NCBI GenBank assembly: GCA_905250025.1
Contig: CAJNOJ010000015.1
Location: 496,001-560,000, forward strand
DNA from: Adineta ricciae
Taxonomy: Eukaryota > Rotifera > Eurotatoria > Adinetida > Adinetidae
Direction of reading: 5' to 3'
DNA: 64,000 bases
Part shown: piece after piece, positions 1 through 12,107 of the stretch
Numbering within the stretch: the first letter of the stretch is position 1
Layout: the number at the start of each line of letters is the position of its first letter
The notes under the pieces: generated by a model
Told to the model about the DNA's origin: nothing
Database searches by the model: none
Seen by the model: the letters and a program-made list of their open reading frames with translations, nothing else
Made by a program: the position numbers and the translations under genes

Positions 1-222
1 TTGTCGTTTTTCTTTTGCAAAGTGTTTCACTTATACCATTCTTTAAACAAATGTCCATGACGTTCGATGAAGCACACGTTGAATAAATAAAAACTTTACT
101 CTTTGCATTTCTTGTCTTTATGTATAAGTACATGTATTATACATGGAAGAAATGTTGTTATTGTAACTTCACAAATACTTTTCTCTTCGTAATAAAACAA
201 ATTCTTACCAGTGCTTTTCATT

Positions 223-1623
223 ATGAATGACAAGATGTGGAATTGCATGCAAAATTTTCTGCAACAAATCCAAACGGAAGTTAAAACGCGCGATTGGAAA
301 CAACAGATCAATGCGAGTTTGGTCTATGCCAGACAATCATTCGAAATCAATCAAGAACAATCAATTTACAGTAAGCAGATATTGATTGGTATGAAATCGC
401 GAACTTAGTTCGTTCGTCTTCTAGCGTTAGCAACGATTCTGATTCTTGATTTGATTTTTGGTTGGAATGTTTATCTGGTCGGCGTCCTGCTTGTAGTATA
501 TTTCTCGTAAGTTCGAAAGATCGTTGTATGTGTGTAAAGGCTTTTTCGATGTAGAGTATCCGTTTTTGAATATTCCGTAACAATCAATGAACTGGATTGG
601 TTGTTTTATTGTGCGATTTATATAACGTTTAACGTAATTGAATACTCCTGTCTTCATTATCAATTTCCATTTCACGTGATCTATATGATTAATTGTATAT
701 GTCTACCGGGATTTCTCTTTCCCGACGAAATATATGATAACATAATTATTATCCAGAGAAGTGTCCGTGAATTTGTTCTGAATTACAATAAGGTAAGTTT
801 TGGCAAGTTTCTCTTGTGTTAACTGGTGTTTTTTCTTTGCTAGCAAAATCAAGAATTTTACAACGCGAAAGCTGGCCAGAGTAATATTGAAGATGCTTCC
901 ACCTACGATCAATATAACAATCCTATCGATGGAGAATATGATTTAGGTCGTGATGGTGCATTCACTGATTATCGAATATTAATTGGACAATTCTATAAAA
1001 GTGGAGATATGAAAGCACCTATTGATGCATTAGAAAAGAAAGGTTTTCACGTTGAAAGTGTCAAAACTGAACTCGAGTTTATCGCCAAACTTCGATCAGA
1101 ACAGTATGAGATAGCTTGGGTGATCAGTTCCAGTTCTATCGAACAGGTTGCCTTCATTCCAACCCTGATTGACTTCCATGCAGCAGGCGGAGCGATATTT
1201 CTCTTCGCTGATAATGTCCCGTATGTTTCTCATGCCTCGGGATTTCTCAATAAAAAGTTTGGCATTTCACTTATCGGGAATTATCCCGGGAATAAAACGC
1301 TTGTCTTCAATGAAAATGGCTATTTAGAACCAGGATACTTTGGCCAACATGAAATATTTACGGGCATTAAAAATCTCTTCGAAGGCGTCACGATTTGTCA
1401 TCCTATTCAATCCAGAATCACAGCTTCTCAAGCAATGACCACTTTAGCAACAGCAACCGATGGTCAGCCATGTATCAGTGTATTCGAGCCTCCAGCGGGC
1501 TCGTCCGAAGGACGTTTATGTCTCGATTGTGGTTTTACGAAGCTATTTATTAATTGGAATTCCGCTGGTACTGCTAGATTCGTGGTTAATGCTAGTTGTT
1601 GGCTAGCGAAAGCGATGAAATAA
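223..1623 (+). CDS. Uncharacterised protein, possible amidotransferase-like fold
   Basis: I do not recognise this gene. A 3-exon model fits: 223-370, 557-792 and 844-1623 (387 aa). The last intron (793-843, gtaagt...ctag) is clear and keeps phase; the first (371-556) is the only in-phase solution I found and is less certain. The final exon is solid: a 260-residue open frame with alternating hydrophobic strands and helices. The stretch AAGGAIFLFADN around residue 250 resembles the core of flavodoxin-like/class I glutamine-amidotransferase-like folds, but I see no convincing Cys-His-Glu triad, so function is not assigned. A short Gln/Lys-rich N-terminus precedes a hydrophobic, aromatic-rich stretch (about residues 55-115). 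It lies convergent to the next gene on the minus strand. Confidence 0.55.
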
Positions 1624-1954
1624 CATGGAACAACTGATTCAATCGCATCAATATCCGATCAATCACAAAGAACGAATAGCTATCGTTTTTTTTTGTGCAT
1701 CATTTTCGTAGTTTTAGCATTTAGAAAATCTTCCGCGAGGATACATTCCAAATTTGACTTTTATTATGACTGGTGATGAAAATTGAGCTTGCATTATAAA
1801 TACTAAACGTACAGTGTAGTACACAGTGACAATACTGAAAAAAAAATTGAGAACACATCGGTAAGAATTGAGTAAAAATCCTGAGACATAAAAAACGGAA
1901 CAACACGAATTTGAGCGGTGCGATGAGAATCAGACCTGAGAAGATGAGATTATT
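1624..1954. other. Convergent 3' intergenic region
   Basis: This 331-bp AT-rich gap separates two convergent genes and should hold both 3' UTRs. Apart from A/T runs I see no further gene or structured element. Confidence 0.5.
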
Positions 1955-3504
1955 TCAAATAAAACTATCTGATCGGCAAAGATGACGCATGAAATGATAG
2001 AGCGCAAAGATGAATCGTTCATTATCTTCATTGATTTGTATCTGCCGAAGCGATGGAAATTTCTTCCAGAAGAGATCAAGTAACTTCACTCGTTGCATGG
2101 AAATGTTCGTATCGATATCGAGAAACTGAAGAACATGATTGGATAAATACCGACAAGCAACATTCTGCAAGGCGGAGAGATTATTAAAGGTAGGCAAAGA
2201 TGCGGAATCAAACAGTTTGGAAGCTAAATTTTTGATGAATTGTTCGATCGGTTCTTGTTCATTCGTAACTGTGGACGTTGTTGTGACAATAATCGGTATA
2301 GCTGATTGATTTGCAATAAGAAAATGATCGAATGTTGTTTTTGATTGTACTGAAACCTCATCGAAGATTTGTAGAAGAAGAAAATGAACTCCTTCAGTTG
2401 ATAAAACCTTCGACGATTGATGTTGATAGAGAAAACATTTCAATGGTTGAAAGCGAGCAACTGGTAGATTATGTTTGTACTCATCCAGAATCGAATGTAG
2501 ATTATATGTAAGACGTTCAATTGTTAATTGATTGGTTTTATCAAGCATGGTTGCGAGAGACAGATTTGAATCAATAGGTGAAATTGCAGCCAAGTACGTT
2601 GAATCGTACTTCGTCACACACGTATCATAATCTGAACTTGATTGCGTAGAAGACGAGGTTGTCGAAGCGATGGACGAACCATACGTGGTTTGAGCAGTTG
2701 ACACGACAGGACTATTGCATGGTTTGCTAGCTGGTTTTGATTCACTGCTCGATAATAGATGCTGACGACGTGCGATGTTTACTGCTACAAAATCGAAAAA
2801 AAAGCCATTCAAATTAAGTCGATCCCGTATGAACTGTTACCTTCGCTCAGTGTTAGTTTATTAATCTCAGGCAAAACACGAACCCGCTGTTGTTGGTTTG
2901 GACTTGAACATACAGTTGATCGATTGGTACCATTGATCAAGTCAGGTTGATTCCCTGAAGATGTGTTGGCTTTTTTCACTTTAAACCACCATAATTTCGA
3001 AGTATAGTTATCATTGATATCGGTCTTTTTCAAACATTCATCTGCATTACTTTTGCTCTTCTTCAAAAGGTTAATCTTTTTCGATTTCTTTGTTAATGTT
3101 ACTTGTTTCGTTTGCAAATCAGGCCCCATGAGAACAATACCCTGAGTATTAATCATCGATTGATTTGAAATAAATTCAATTGTAGGTGGCTTGACTAAAT
3201 TCTGTTCTTCATCAGAAAATGAATCTTCCTCGTCTTCATCTTCGTCATCATTTGTTGTGGGTAATTGTTCAATCATTGATGTCGATTGAATCGTCTCGAC
3301 ATTCGGCGAATTGACAGTAAAATATTGTGCCATAATTTCTTCGTAGAGATGCATAGACGACGATGATGATGGCATATCTATGGATTTCTCTTGAGAATGG
3401 GCATGTTCACATTGACCCTCGATGATTTGATGGCCTGATCGATTTTGATGACAATTGGTGCACAATAATGGCTTCCATGGATTTGCTTGGAAAAGATCAC
3501 ACAT
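1955..3504 (-). CDS. Uncharacterised protein with N-terminal Cys/His motif
   Basis: Two exons (3504-2841 and 2784-1955) joined by a 56-nt intron give 497 aa. The phase is consistent (one base plus two). The N-terminus carries CTNCHQNRSGH inside a NPWKP context, a short Cys/His motif of the kind seen at the start of several animal scaffold proteins; I cannot name the family. A long acidic, Ser-rich and Lys-rich low-complexity region follows (DDEDEDEED near residue 90, then KKSKKINLLKKSKS). The C-terminal 250 residues are helical and end in YHFMRHLCRSDSFI. The start is an ATG 9 nt after a good acceptor-like site (AG at 3513-3514), which suggests trans-splicing downstream of the STK11IP gene. 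Confidence 0.65.
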
Positions 3505-3512
3505 TGTTAGAT

Positions 3513-3514
3513 CT
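3513..3514 (-). promoter_or_regulatory. Putative trans-splice acceptor before the orphan gene
   Basis: On the minus strand the sequence reads a T-rich tract, then TTTTAG, then ATCTAACA and the ATG. No upstream coding exon would join here, so it is best read as a spliced-leader acceptor. An AATAAA signal for the upstream STK11IP transcript lies about 25 nt further upstream. Confidence 0.4.
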
Positions 3515-3695
3515 AAAATTTAAAGTGAATAGAGAAAATTTTATTCTGAATCAAAAAGTACGACAAAATAATAATCTTTATTGTATCAATGTACAACAGA
3601 ATAATAATACGAAGAAAAGGTTACAACGATACGATAGACGGTCAAAAGCATGCACAGTGATTGATTGATTGATTGATTAGACAGTTGTCTAAAAT

Positions 3696-6600
3696 TCAAA
3701 GAGATTCAGTGGAAAATGTCGAGAATGATTCGGAACATACAAGTTTTTCTGGCAGAGGAACATCCATTAATGTTTGATAGGTGCGTCGAACTTTGGTTAA
3801 AAATTCGTCTTTACTTTCCGTTGTTAAACTTTGCAATGTCCATTGAAATTCCTTCGTTTCAGATTCATCAACAAAGTCGAACACAAACATTTGTGGATGA
3901 TTGGTGTAATTTGTCTAATGTGAAAGTAAACTTGATTTCAAAAGAGAAAATAAGCACGTCACTTACAACGTTAACCAAATGCATAAGATCACATTTCAAT
4001 TGAGGATTGGTATTCGATTCGGATGTTGGTTGAGCTGGTAAACGAACGTGACGCGAGTTAATGGTTGCATAAGCATCTTCGATCATTAGAATCCAATTTT
4101 GAAGAAGCAACAGAGCAATCATTTGACTATTTCCAGCTGAAAAAAATAAAGATTAGATCATCTTTCTTCGAAACATTCGTCTTCACATACCTTGATCCAT
4201 TCGAATCATAATCGAATAAAAATCTATCATATCGTCATTCGGCTCTTCGATATGGCATTCAAGTTTGATAATATCGAACAAGCGTTGTCGGTATTCATCG
4301 GAACTAATACGACTGATTTTTTGTAGTGCACCTTCACCGCTTTGGACAATGGGTGAAAGAACTTCTACAAAAACAAAATTGTCAAATACAACAAGAATTC
4401 GATAGGAAGATCTTTACCGAGGATGTGATTAACTATTTTTTGCGTTTTTTCTTGGTTTGCAAGAAGAAAGGCAAATGCTGCTGATTGCAACTCGATCGTG
4501 AATGTTTGCATTCGATAACCAACATCAAGCATAAGTACATTAGTCAACAAATCTTTCCCGACTAATATATATTCCAAATCTTCTTCATCGTTTGATCTTG
4601 AAAAGATAAAAGATGTTACGAAGTCAACGTAGCTGTTCGAAAAACATACGGTTCATATTGGAATATGTAGATACCATGGTTGGTAAGAATAGTTTGTGCG
4701 ATGAAATATTTGCTTGTTGTTGAACGAACAACAAAACACTGATTGATAAGAAGAAATTGAATGGCTTTCAATAGAAAAGTGAAAGCTTTTACTTTGAAAT
4801 GCAGTTTGATTTGTTCATCATTATGTGTAAAATGTTCAGTTGCGACATGAAAATGTAATCGATGATCAAGATTAGTATCGTCAGAGGAAACATCGATAGT
4901 TGTCCGTGATTGCACCGATGAAATGGTTCTATGGCAAACAAATGTCGAAGAACAAAAAATCGATTTGTTAGACACTTACTCAACCGGAACAGTTGGCAAC
5001 GTCGCATTCTGACAATTCAAACAAATGGGCGACGATGTATACTCTACAAAAAATGAGATTGTCAGAGAAAGTCGGATATGTTATGTCATAATTACCAGCA
5101 TTGTGCATGCTAGATAATGGTGGAAACTTTTTTCCACAGCTCGAACACTAAATGTAAAAGAAGGTTAGTTATACGCATTGAAAGACTCGGCATGGTACGA
5201 ACTTGTAGGAATACGGGCGAAACGACTGATAATTCCACAGGTACTGATGACTCTAAGTGTCGTTGGATTTCTTCAATAAATGCCTAAGATAATTTGTAGT
5301 ATGACTATTTTCTTTGTATTTATCTTTTACTATTTGATCTTGTTTTGTATCGAATAGATAAATTCGATTTTCCATTTCATTTCTTCGTTTTTCGAACGTG
5401 AATTCTACTGTTTTCGCTCGACTAAACAATCAACGAAAGATGTAGTTAACATTTCTTCAGATTTCTATCTTACCTATCTTTATTAGTCAACAAGTTAATC
5501 ATCCCATACGGCATTTTCTCCAGATAATTTTCATCGTCATTATCTTTTTCAATAAGACACATCGGGTCGATTTCGATCGTTAGCAAACGATTACTTCCAT
5601 TGGTGTTCGATGTTTGATCAGTGACGAAATATATTGTTCGAATACTATCTGAACAGCTAAATGAATATCAATATATACTTGAAAGAAAATATGTCTTCTT
5701 CTACCGCCAGTATTTTCGTCCTCATGAAAGTGATTTGTTGGTTGAAGAACCGGAATCGGTGTTTGATGTTTTGTATCGATAAGAATGTTTTTCTCTGATT
5801 TAGGTGAATCGGGTACGGGTGTATCATCAGATGAAGTGTTATTGGCGTCAAGAACTTCGAAAACGAGCTTGTTTGGAGCATCAGCTTTACGAGCACGCGG
5901 GCTTTTCCTTCGATTTGGTGACTGGAAATGAAAAGGGAGAAAAGTTTGTTTTTCTACAAAGATTAAATTTATTATCTTTACATGGGATAGGTCATTGGCC
6001 AATTTTCGTGGAACACTACTTGCGATGGGCGTTGCTGATTTCGATAGATTTTCATCTTGTTCCATGATTACTGTTTGAGCAAGATTAGAACTATTATTTT
6101 CATTACGTGATTCGTTTGTTTTGTTTGACCGACGCCGATGAGCATTAGATTCATTGTCAGATCCGGATGTTGCTGAGCAAAACTAATGAATATTCATCAA
6201 CAAAATGCCGTTTCTTACCTTGTTCAGTTGGCGTTTCATCAGCGTCCAATGGTCGTAAGTTACCATCACGAAATTTTCGGCGAGATCGCCTTCAAAAGTA
6301 ATAAAATGTTGTCGATTAATTCTCTTTCTTGCCGATAGAGCATACCGTCGAGTAACAACTGTTCCTGATGAATTTGTTACGATTGATTCTGGTTCTGTCG
6401 TCGACTCACTCGTGGTTGTATTCTGTGTTGATGGAGGTGGTGAATATAATGGAAACGACGGGATTGTTTGTTGCGGTCGAGTACGTCTCAGTGGAATACG
6501 CTGAAAGAGGAGAAGAATCTCCATATGGGACAATGGTTTTCATGAATGAAGCATTTACTTGTTTTTCTCTAGGTGTGAGTGCTTGATTATCAATTAAAAG

Positions 6601-7996
6601 CTAAAACAATCAATAGGAGCAAGTGAACGAAGTCGAAGTCAAGACGAAAGAAAATACTTCTCGAGCTTCTTGTGCGAATACAAATGGTAAATTCATGATA
6701 ATTTCTTGACGATAGTTAGAAGCATATGTAAATGGATTTCGTGCAAAATAGAGCTAAAATACAAGTCATGGAAATGATAAATTTCATGATTCTATTCGTT
6801 ACTCGTTTGAGCATTGACATATGTCGGATTTGCTCTGGGATTAATGTAATAAAATTATCACTCAAATCTAATTCATCGATGGATTTCATATTTTCAATAC
6901 CTAAATACAAACGCGAACTCTTCAGATACGTTTTGTTTTGCTCTACGAGAAAGAAGAACATACCAGTTATTTCTTCAAGGCAATTTTGCCGCATTTTAAG
7001 TGTTGCTAACCGACATTGACCTCTTTCACCGGACCAAATCGGTACAATGCGTAATTGATTCGATGAAAGATTCAAATGTCTTATATGTGGTATAATCTAG
7101 GTAAAGAGAAAAAAAAACGAAGAATCAAATGATGCGAGAGACGATGCAATCATTATGTCTACTCACGTCTAATATATTCGAACAATCCTGTAATCGATTA
7201 TGACTTAGATCAAGTACCTCAAGTGCAACTAAATATTTCTAAACGGAAACAACGATGAATTTCAATTTTTCGATGAAAGAAGTGATTGAGTGTCGTACTA
7301 ATGATTGATCTATCCGTTCAATGAAATTATGAGCAAGAAACAATGATTTCAGTCGAGGCCATGTGTCACGTCGGACGGAATCACCAGCACAGTCACCGAT
7401 CAAATCCTAAGCAGAAATTCCAATAGAGCATTCAATCATTTACCGATCTACATTCATTACTTCGATATTTGTCACCGACTGTGAGCATATCAATGTTTCC
7501 AGTTGGGGACGGAGTAAAGACAATCCATGCACCATATGCGATGAAATTTTTTTCAACTCCAAGCATGTGACATGTTGAAATGGATAGAGAAGAACATTAC
7601 CTCGAAGCGTACCAGCATGGTGAATTAACTAAAGAGATCATTATAACGATAAAGTTACCTTCAACGCTCCTCACGTACTTTTACAGTTTGAATTTTCTGT
7701 AGAAAATCATGTAGGAATAGTAAATCTTCGCGAAGTTTAGGAGTAATTTTGATATTTTGAATTGATGTTAAGACCGGTAAGGGTGGTAATGAATTCGTTC
7801 TTGGACGATCCGTTGTTACTGGTATTGTAAATTCAAGTTGAGCAGCTTGAAAGTAATTATTCAGTAGTGTTAAGGAATCCGATGTGAAACACACTTTACT
7901 ATCACCGTGCAAGACTCGATGGCCATTGGAACGAAAGAGATCAACTAAACGATGAACGACTTGATCCGAAGACGACGACGAACGATTCGTCGCCAT
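3696..7996 (-). CDS. STK11IP: STK11IP homologue (LKB1-interacting protein, LRR)
   Basis: A multi-exon gene with many introns of about 50-60 nt. Order of parts: an N-terminal helical region with FLHDFLQKIQTVKV (human: LFDVLQKTLSLKL); the diagnostic LRR entry PQLETLICSQS (human: SQLETLICSRS); leucine-rich repeats such as LEVLDLSHNRLQDC and IDELDLSDNFITLIP; an RRYALSARKR segment in the place of the human RVRRASISEP; and a C-terminal half with a zinc-binding pair CSSCGKKFPP...CLNCQN near 4990-5150. The human protein binds the tumour-suppressor kinase LKB1 and acts at the lysosome/cytoplasm; that role is known for the family, not shown here. The start is the ATG at 7996 (MATNRSSSSSDQ). Exact borders of middle exons between 4100 and 6700 are approximate. 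Confidence 0.85.
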
Positions 7997-8034
7997 CGAA
8001 AACCGTATCTAACCGAGAAGAATGTATATATCTT

Positions 8035-8059
8035 AAATAAATAAATAAATAAATAAAAA
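8035..8059. repeat. AAAT microsatellite
   Basis: About six copies of AAAT/TTTA. On the minus strand its end forms the T-rich tract of an acceptor-like site (AG at 8032-8033) 36 nt before the STK11IP ATG. Confidence 0.8.
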
Positions 8060-8190
8060 CTCTTAAAAAAGACAAAGAAAGATATTTTCTCTTCGTTCGA
8101 CGACTCGGGAGATAAAGAACGAATGAGGTAAGCAATGTGTTTCATTTTTTAAAATGATAAAGAAAAAGAAAAAGTATTTCAAGATGGTTT

Positions 8191-8583
8191 TCAATCATCA
8201 TCATCACCTTCAAAAGGAAACGAAGTTTGATGCGATGAAAAATTATGGTTCGCGTTATTACGGAAGTCAGTCAGATAGGTATGCAGAGCATTTTGGGACA
8301 ACATGAGTTTTCGCGTAGGCTTCTCAGCAATTAATTTCTTACGTCGTTCCTCGAAGAAATGCACCTAGAAAGTACAATGAGTCAGATCAGATCAATTCAT
8401 ATGCGACGCTTTTTCCTATACCAATGAAGGACTGCATGTCAAATGAAGTTGCTCGATCTGCTTTTGACAATCGGATTCTCGGTTATCGTATAAGTCCAAG
8501 CATTTCCACCAAGCATCACGTGCTTGCCAACACTCGGATGATGATTTTGGATGATTTCCACCAATCGATGAACTCGTGGTCAT
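8191..8583 (-). CDS. COA6: COA6-like cytochrome c oxidase assembly factor
   Basis: Two exons (8583-8422 and 8364-8191) with a 57-nt intron give 111 aa. The twin cysteine motif is visible: CWQARDAWWKC (CX9C) followed by CQKQIEQLHLTC (CX10C). The spacing and the W-x-A-R-D-x-x-W-K-C-L-D pattern match COA6 of the COX6B-like family, and FEERRKKL follows as expected. COA6 acts in the mitochondrial intermembrane space in maturation of the copper site of COX2. The C-terminus has an added stretch ending in four aspartates. It lies 194 bp upstream of STK11IP on the same strand and divergently to UTP6. Confidence 0.87.
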
Positions 8584-9273
8584 CTTAGAGTTAAAAGTAC
8601 ATGGAAGAGACAGACATGAGAAGAGAGATAAAAGAATGCTCTCGTGCTACTCTCGAAGTGCACCAATGGCAATTCTCTATCTGAATCATTGTCGTTACAA
8701 TCAATGTGAACTGTTTTCATTGCAGAAATACATTCAGAAGATAAAATTTTTAAAAATGTTGGAGACCAATCTACATAGACATCTATTTCTTCGTTATTCA
8801 AAGTTTTCTTTTCGGACTCTACGTTAGTACTGGCTGGCTCTAATCGATATCCATTTGTTTATTGTTGTTTTTTTTTTCTCCGACGGTAACTTTCATTTTC
8901 AATCGAGAGATTTTATTGGTAAGTGTAAATGTTGAAGCAAAACAGACAATCGAAGATCAGAGTAGATTCTATTCGTTTACCTATGGATAAAATCTTAGTA
9001 TTTTCTTCGAAGATTATCTCCAGAGATATTTTCGAACGAAGGTTTTCTTCGTTTATTTACAATATCTCTGCTGTCAATAAGATCATCTCGTGAAAGATAT
9101 ACACACCTAGAAAATGTCTACTAATTCGAAACTCTTCGGAGATCGGAGTAGGAAATAGACGTGTGTGCCATTGGATGTATGTCTTTCCGATCAGGACAGT
9201 GACATTTCTTCGAAAAAAGATTTCTAGTAATGACGAAAAGAATGAATTTCGATCTGTTTTAGAGTAAACAATC
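8584..9273. promoter_or_regulatory. Divergent intergenic region, COA6 / UTP6
   Basis: A 690-bp gap between two genes read outward (COA6 on minus, UTP6 on plus), so it should hold promoters for both gene runs. It contains T runs near 8870. I see no clear TATA box or coding exon. Confidence 0.45.
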
Positions 9274-11971
9274 ATGGCTGAGGTCGTACAACGTCATCTA
9301 GAAGATATGTTAACGGAATTTGAGCAAGCTAAACGAATTGGCTTGTTCAGTGAAGCCGAGATCAAGTATGAAAGTAGTTCTTTCGATCCGTTGATGGAGT
9401 TTGTTGAATTTAGAAAGATTATCCGAACTCGTCGACGACATGAGTACAAAATTATTCGACGAACGAAAGAAAAAGAATGTTATTTAGATTATATCAAAGT
9501 ATTACTCAGCATTTGCGTATTCATTCGAACAAAATCTTGTTTTTAGTATGAAACCCATCTTCTTAAATTAGTACAACTTCGTCGAGAGGTAAAAACAAAT
9601 TTGTCTATTGCTTTCATGAAATATATATATATATATATATATATATGATCTTCGATTCGTTTAGAAATTAAAACTTGGACGAATGCATAAGAAAAATGAA
9701 ATCGATTTAGAAATTAAGCGACGCATTGAGCGACTCTTTCGAGTAAATGTCTTTAAACTGAAATATTTTCATTCTCATTCGTTCGTCTAGAGTGTATGCC
9801 ATCGGTTTAAAAAAGACATACAACTATGGTTGACATTCATCGAATTTCTTAAGAAACAAGTAAGTGTGTAAATTTCTTCTCCTATCGCTCGTATCTGACA
9901 ATTATCCATTTCTAGCACGATTATTCGACTGCCTCAAGTGCATTTACATCTGCATTACAGACACACGGCAATAAATATTGTAAGTGACGCGAAATCTATG
10001 AATTCAGGAAAATTCGAGGTGCGCTTTTTCTAGGGTTGTGGATAATGGCGGCGAAATTCGAATTCGAAGTGATGGTGTCTCCATCGTCGGCTCGAGCACT
10101 ATTTCAACGTGCACTGCGAATGATGCCACAGGAGAAAAAGCTGTGGCTTGAAGTAGATGATGATTCGTATTGTTTTGAATCTTATCGTTGATGTGTTTAG
10201 TATTTCAAATTTGAATTGCTTTATGTTGAATTGGTGCAAAAAAGACAAGCTATACTCGATCGAGCATCGAAAGAAACGGCAAACAACGAAGAAGATGCAG
10301 TTCTACAAGGAAAAATCGTCGAAATTGTGTTTAATAATGCACAAGCAACAATCGAAAGTAAATTTTATCGACCAGAATTTTCTTCGAATAGAAATACTGT
10401 TTTAGATGATCCAAAATTTCTCTGCTCATTCGCTCAAATCCTTCACGAGTTCTCACAGTTTTCGTTTGCTGAATCATTGATTGACCAGATCTATTCGCTG
10501 TATGTAGTTTGCCTACGGAAAATCTTTTAAAACTGCCGTTTTTCTAGCTTGAGAATAAAATATTCGTCGAATGCTCTTGCTCAGTCGCTAATAGCGCAAC
10601 GTCCATTGATAAATGAACGTAAATTAGTAGAAGAAGCTGCGAAGAAGGAACAAGACGCCAGTACGTGTCATTTTTTCGACTGTGAAGTGTTAAATTCATG
10701 GAATTGATATAGGTTTTATGGTTGCTGTACTCGAACAACAAGTGAGAGAGAATTATGAAGAATTATTGAAAGATACAACTACGAATAAAGGTATTTTAAT
10801 TGAATTTGGACCTTGAAAAGTGCTGATTCGTCTGGCTTTAGACGAATTGTGGAATCTTTATTTGGATTTTTGTGTTCAAAGATTAAGTCAAACATCAGAT
10901 TCGAATAAATCTGAGGTAAACACGCCAGCGACCAATGATCATCGTCGTTATCTTCATCTATTTAGCATATCTCAATATGTGATCAAGTATTCTCATCAGC
11001 CAATGAACAGATTTCACTAACACCCGAACGTTACTTAGAATGGGTAAGCTGCAAGAGCCTCATGGAATTCTAATCTAAGCGCTATCTTCTTTTTCGTTAG
11101 ACTTCCATAGTTGATCGAGATCGTGCGAAATCTATCATTAAAAAAGCCACAGATCAATATCCAGACGATCCATCTCTCTGGGATAAACGACTTTCATTAT
11201 TCACCACTGAAGCAACTGATTCGAAAGTCATAAAAAAAGAATTCAAACTTGCTTGCCGACACCCACAAGTTAAAGTAAGATATTGCAGAAGGCAACCCTA
11301 GATTAGCCTTCACGAATCTTTCCTTAGAACTCTCCTTTGATCTGGAAGACCATTGTCGAATATGCTCGAGAACATTGCGATAAATGGACAGAGGAATTAT
11401 TTGAAGTAAGGCGAGAAATGTTCTTGATGCATATGCTGAATATTTCTTTCTAGGAATCTCAGACAGGGTCATTGGATCTTTCTGTAGCATTAGAACTGAA
11501 ATCGCAATATTTACAATGGGTTAACCAGACAAAATCAATTAAACAAGTTCGACAACTATTCGACAGGTAACAAAACTAGGCCTACCTCATTTTCACCATC
11601 AAATTTGTCTTCTTTTTCTTCAAATCTAGACTATGCAGTCGTATACCCGCTTCCTTGCCATTCTATATGGATTACATCAAAATCGAGCAATCAGCATCAA
11701 CTATTGATCGAACACGCGTTAGAACGGCTTTCGAGCAAGCCATTATCTACTTTGGCAAAACATCAGCGGGTAAATCTTCCATCTCCAGAATAACGTTAGC
11801 TCACTTGTTTTCTGTTCAGATCTTTGGCTTGCCTACATGGATCATCTGAAACAACATCAATCCCTTGATTTTGTTACTATATCTCGTATTCATTCACGTG
11901 CACTTCATACACTTGAATCCGATGAATTGAAACGTTTCAATACTGAATGTGCATTGAGAAATTTAACTTGA
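9274..11971 (+). CDS. UTP6: UTP6, SSU processome HAT-repeat protein
   Basis: About ten short exons. The start MAEVVQRHLEDMLTEFEQ, followed by KRIGLFSEAEIK and KIIRRTKEKECYLDYIK, matches the N-terminal signature of UTP6 (human MAEIIQERIEDRLPELEQ, ERIGLFSHAEIK). Later exons carry HAT-like helical repeats, e.g. WLTFIEFLKKQ, ALWIMAAKFEFE-type and LFQRALRMMPQEKKLWLEYFKFEL. UTP6 is part of the UTP-B subcomplex of the nucleolar small-subunit processome needed for 18S rRNA processing. The ATG at 9274 is the family start; the stop is at 11969-11971. It heads a chain of five same-strand genes. An AT microsatellite sits in intron 2. TBL3, another UTP-B member, is about 42 kb away. Confidence 0.88.
9620..9646. 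repeat. AT dinucleotide microsatellite
   Basis: An uninterrupted (AT)n run of about 13 units inside a short UTP6 intron. Confidence 0.85.
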
Positions 11972-12074
11972 TGCAGACCGCTTTTGTTGTTATTGCTGTT
12001 TTTGAACGTAGATAAAGAAATTTTTCTTTGTTAATCATTTGACAAACAAAACAAATGATCGTTTTTAATATTTC

Positions 12075-12076
12075 AG
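12075..12076 (+). promoter_or_regulatory. Putative trans-splice acceptor before IGBP1
   Basis: TTTTTAATATTTCAG precedes the IGBP1 ATG (12108) by 31 nt. It lies only about 100 nt after the UTP6 stop, with no coding exon left to be joined in between. Confidence 0.4.
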
Positions 12077-12107
12077 ATCGTTGAGAGGTTTCGTTTCATT
12101 GACTACG

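Noticed and set aside
12081-12107. In-frame extension upstream of the IGBP1 ATG
   Set aside because: It begins with TTG and directly follows an acceptor-like site; the family starts near the ATG at 12108.
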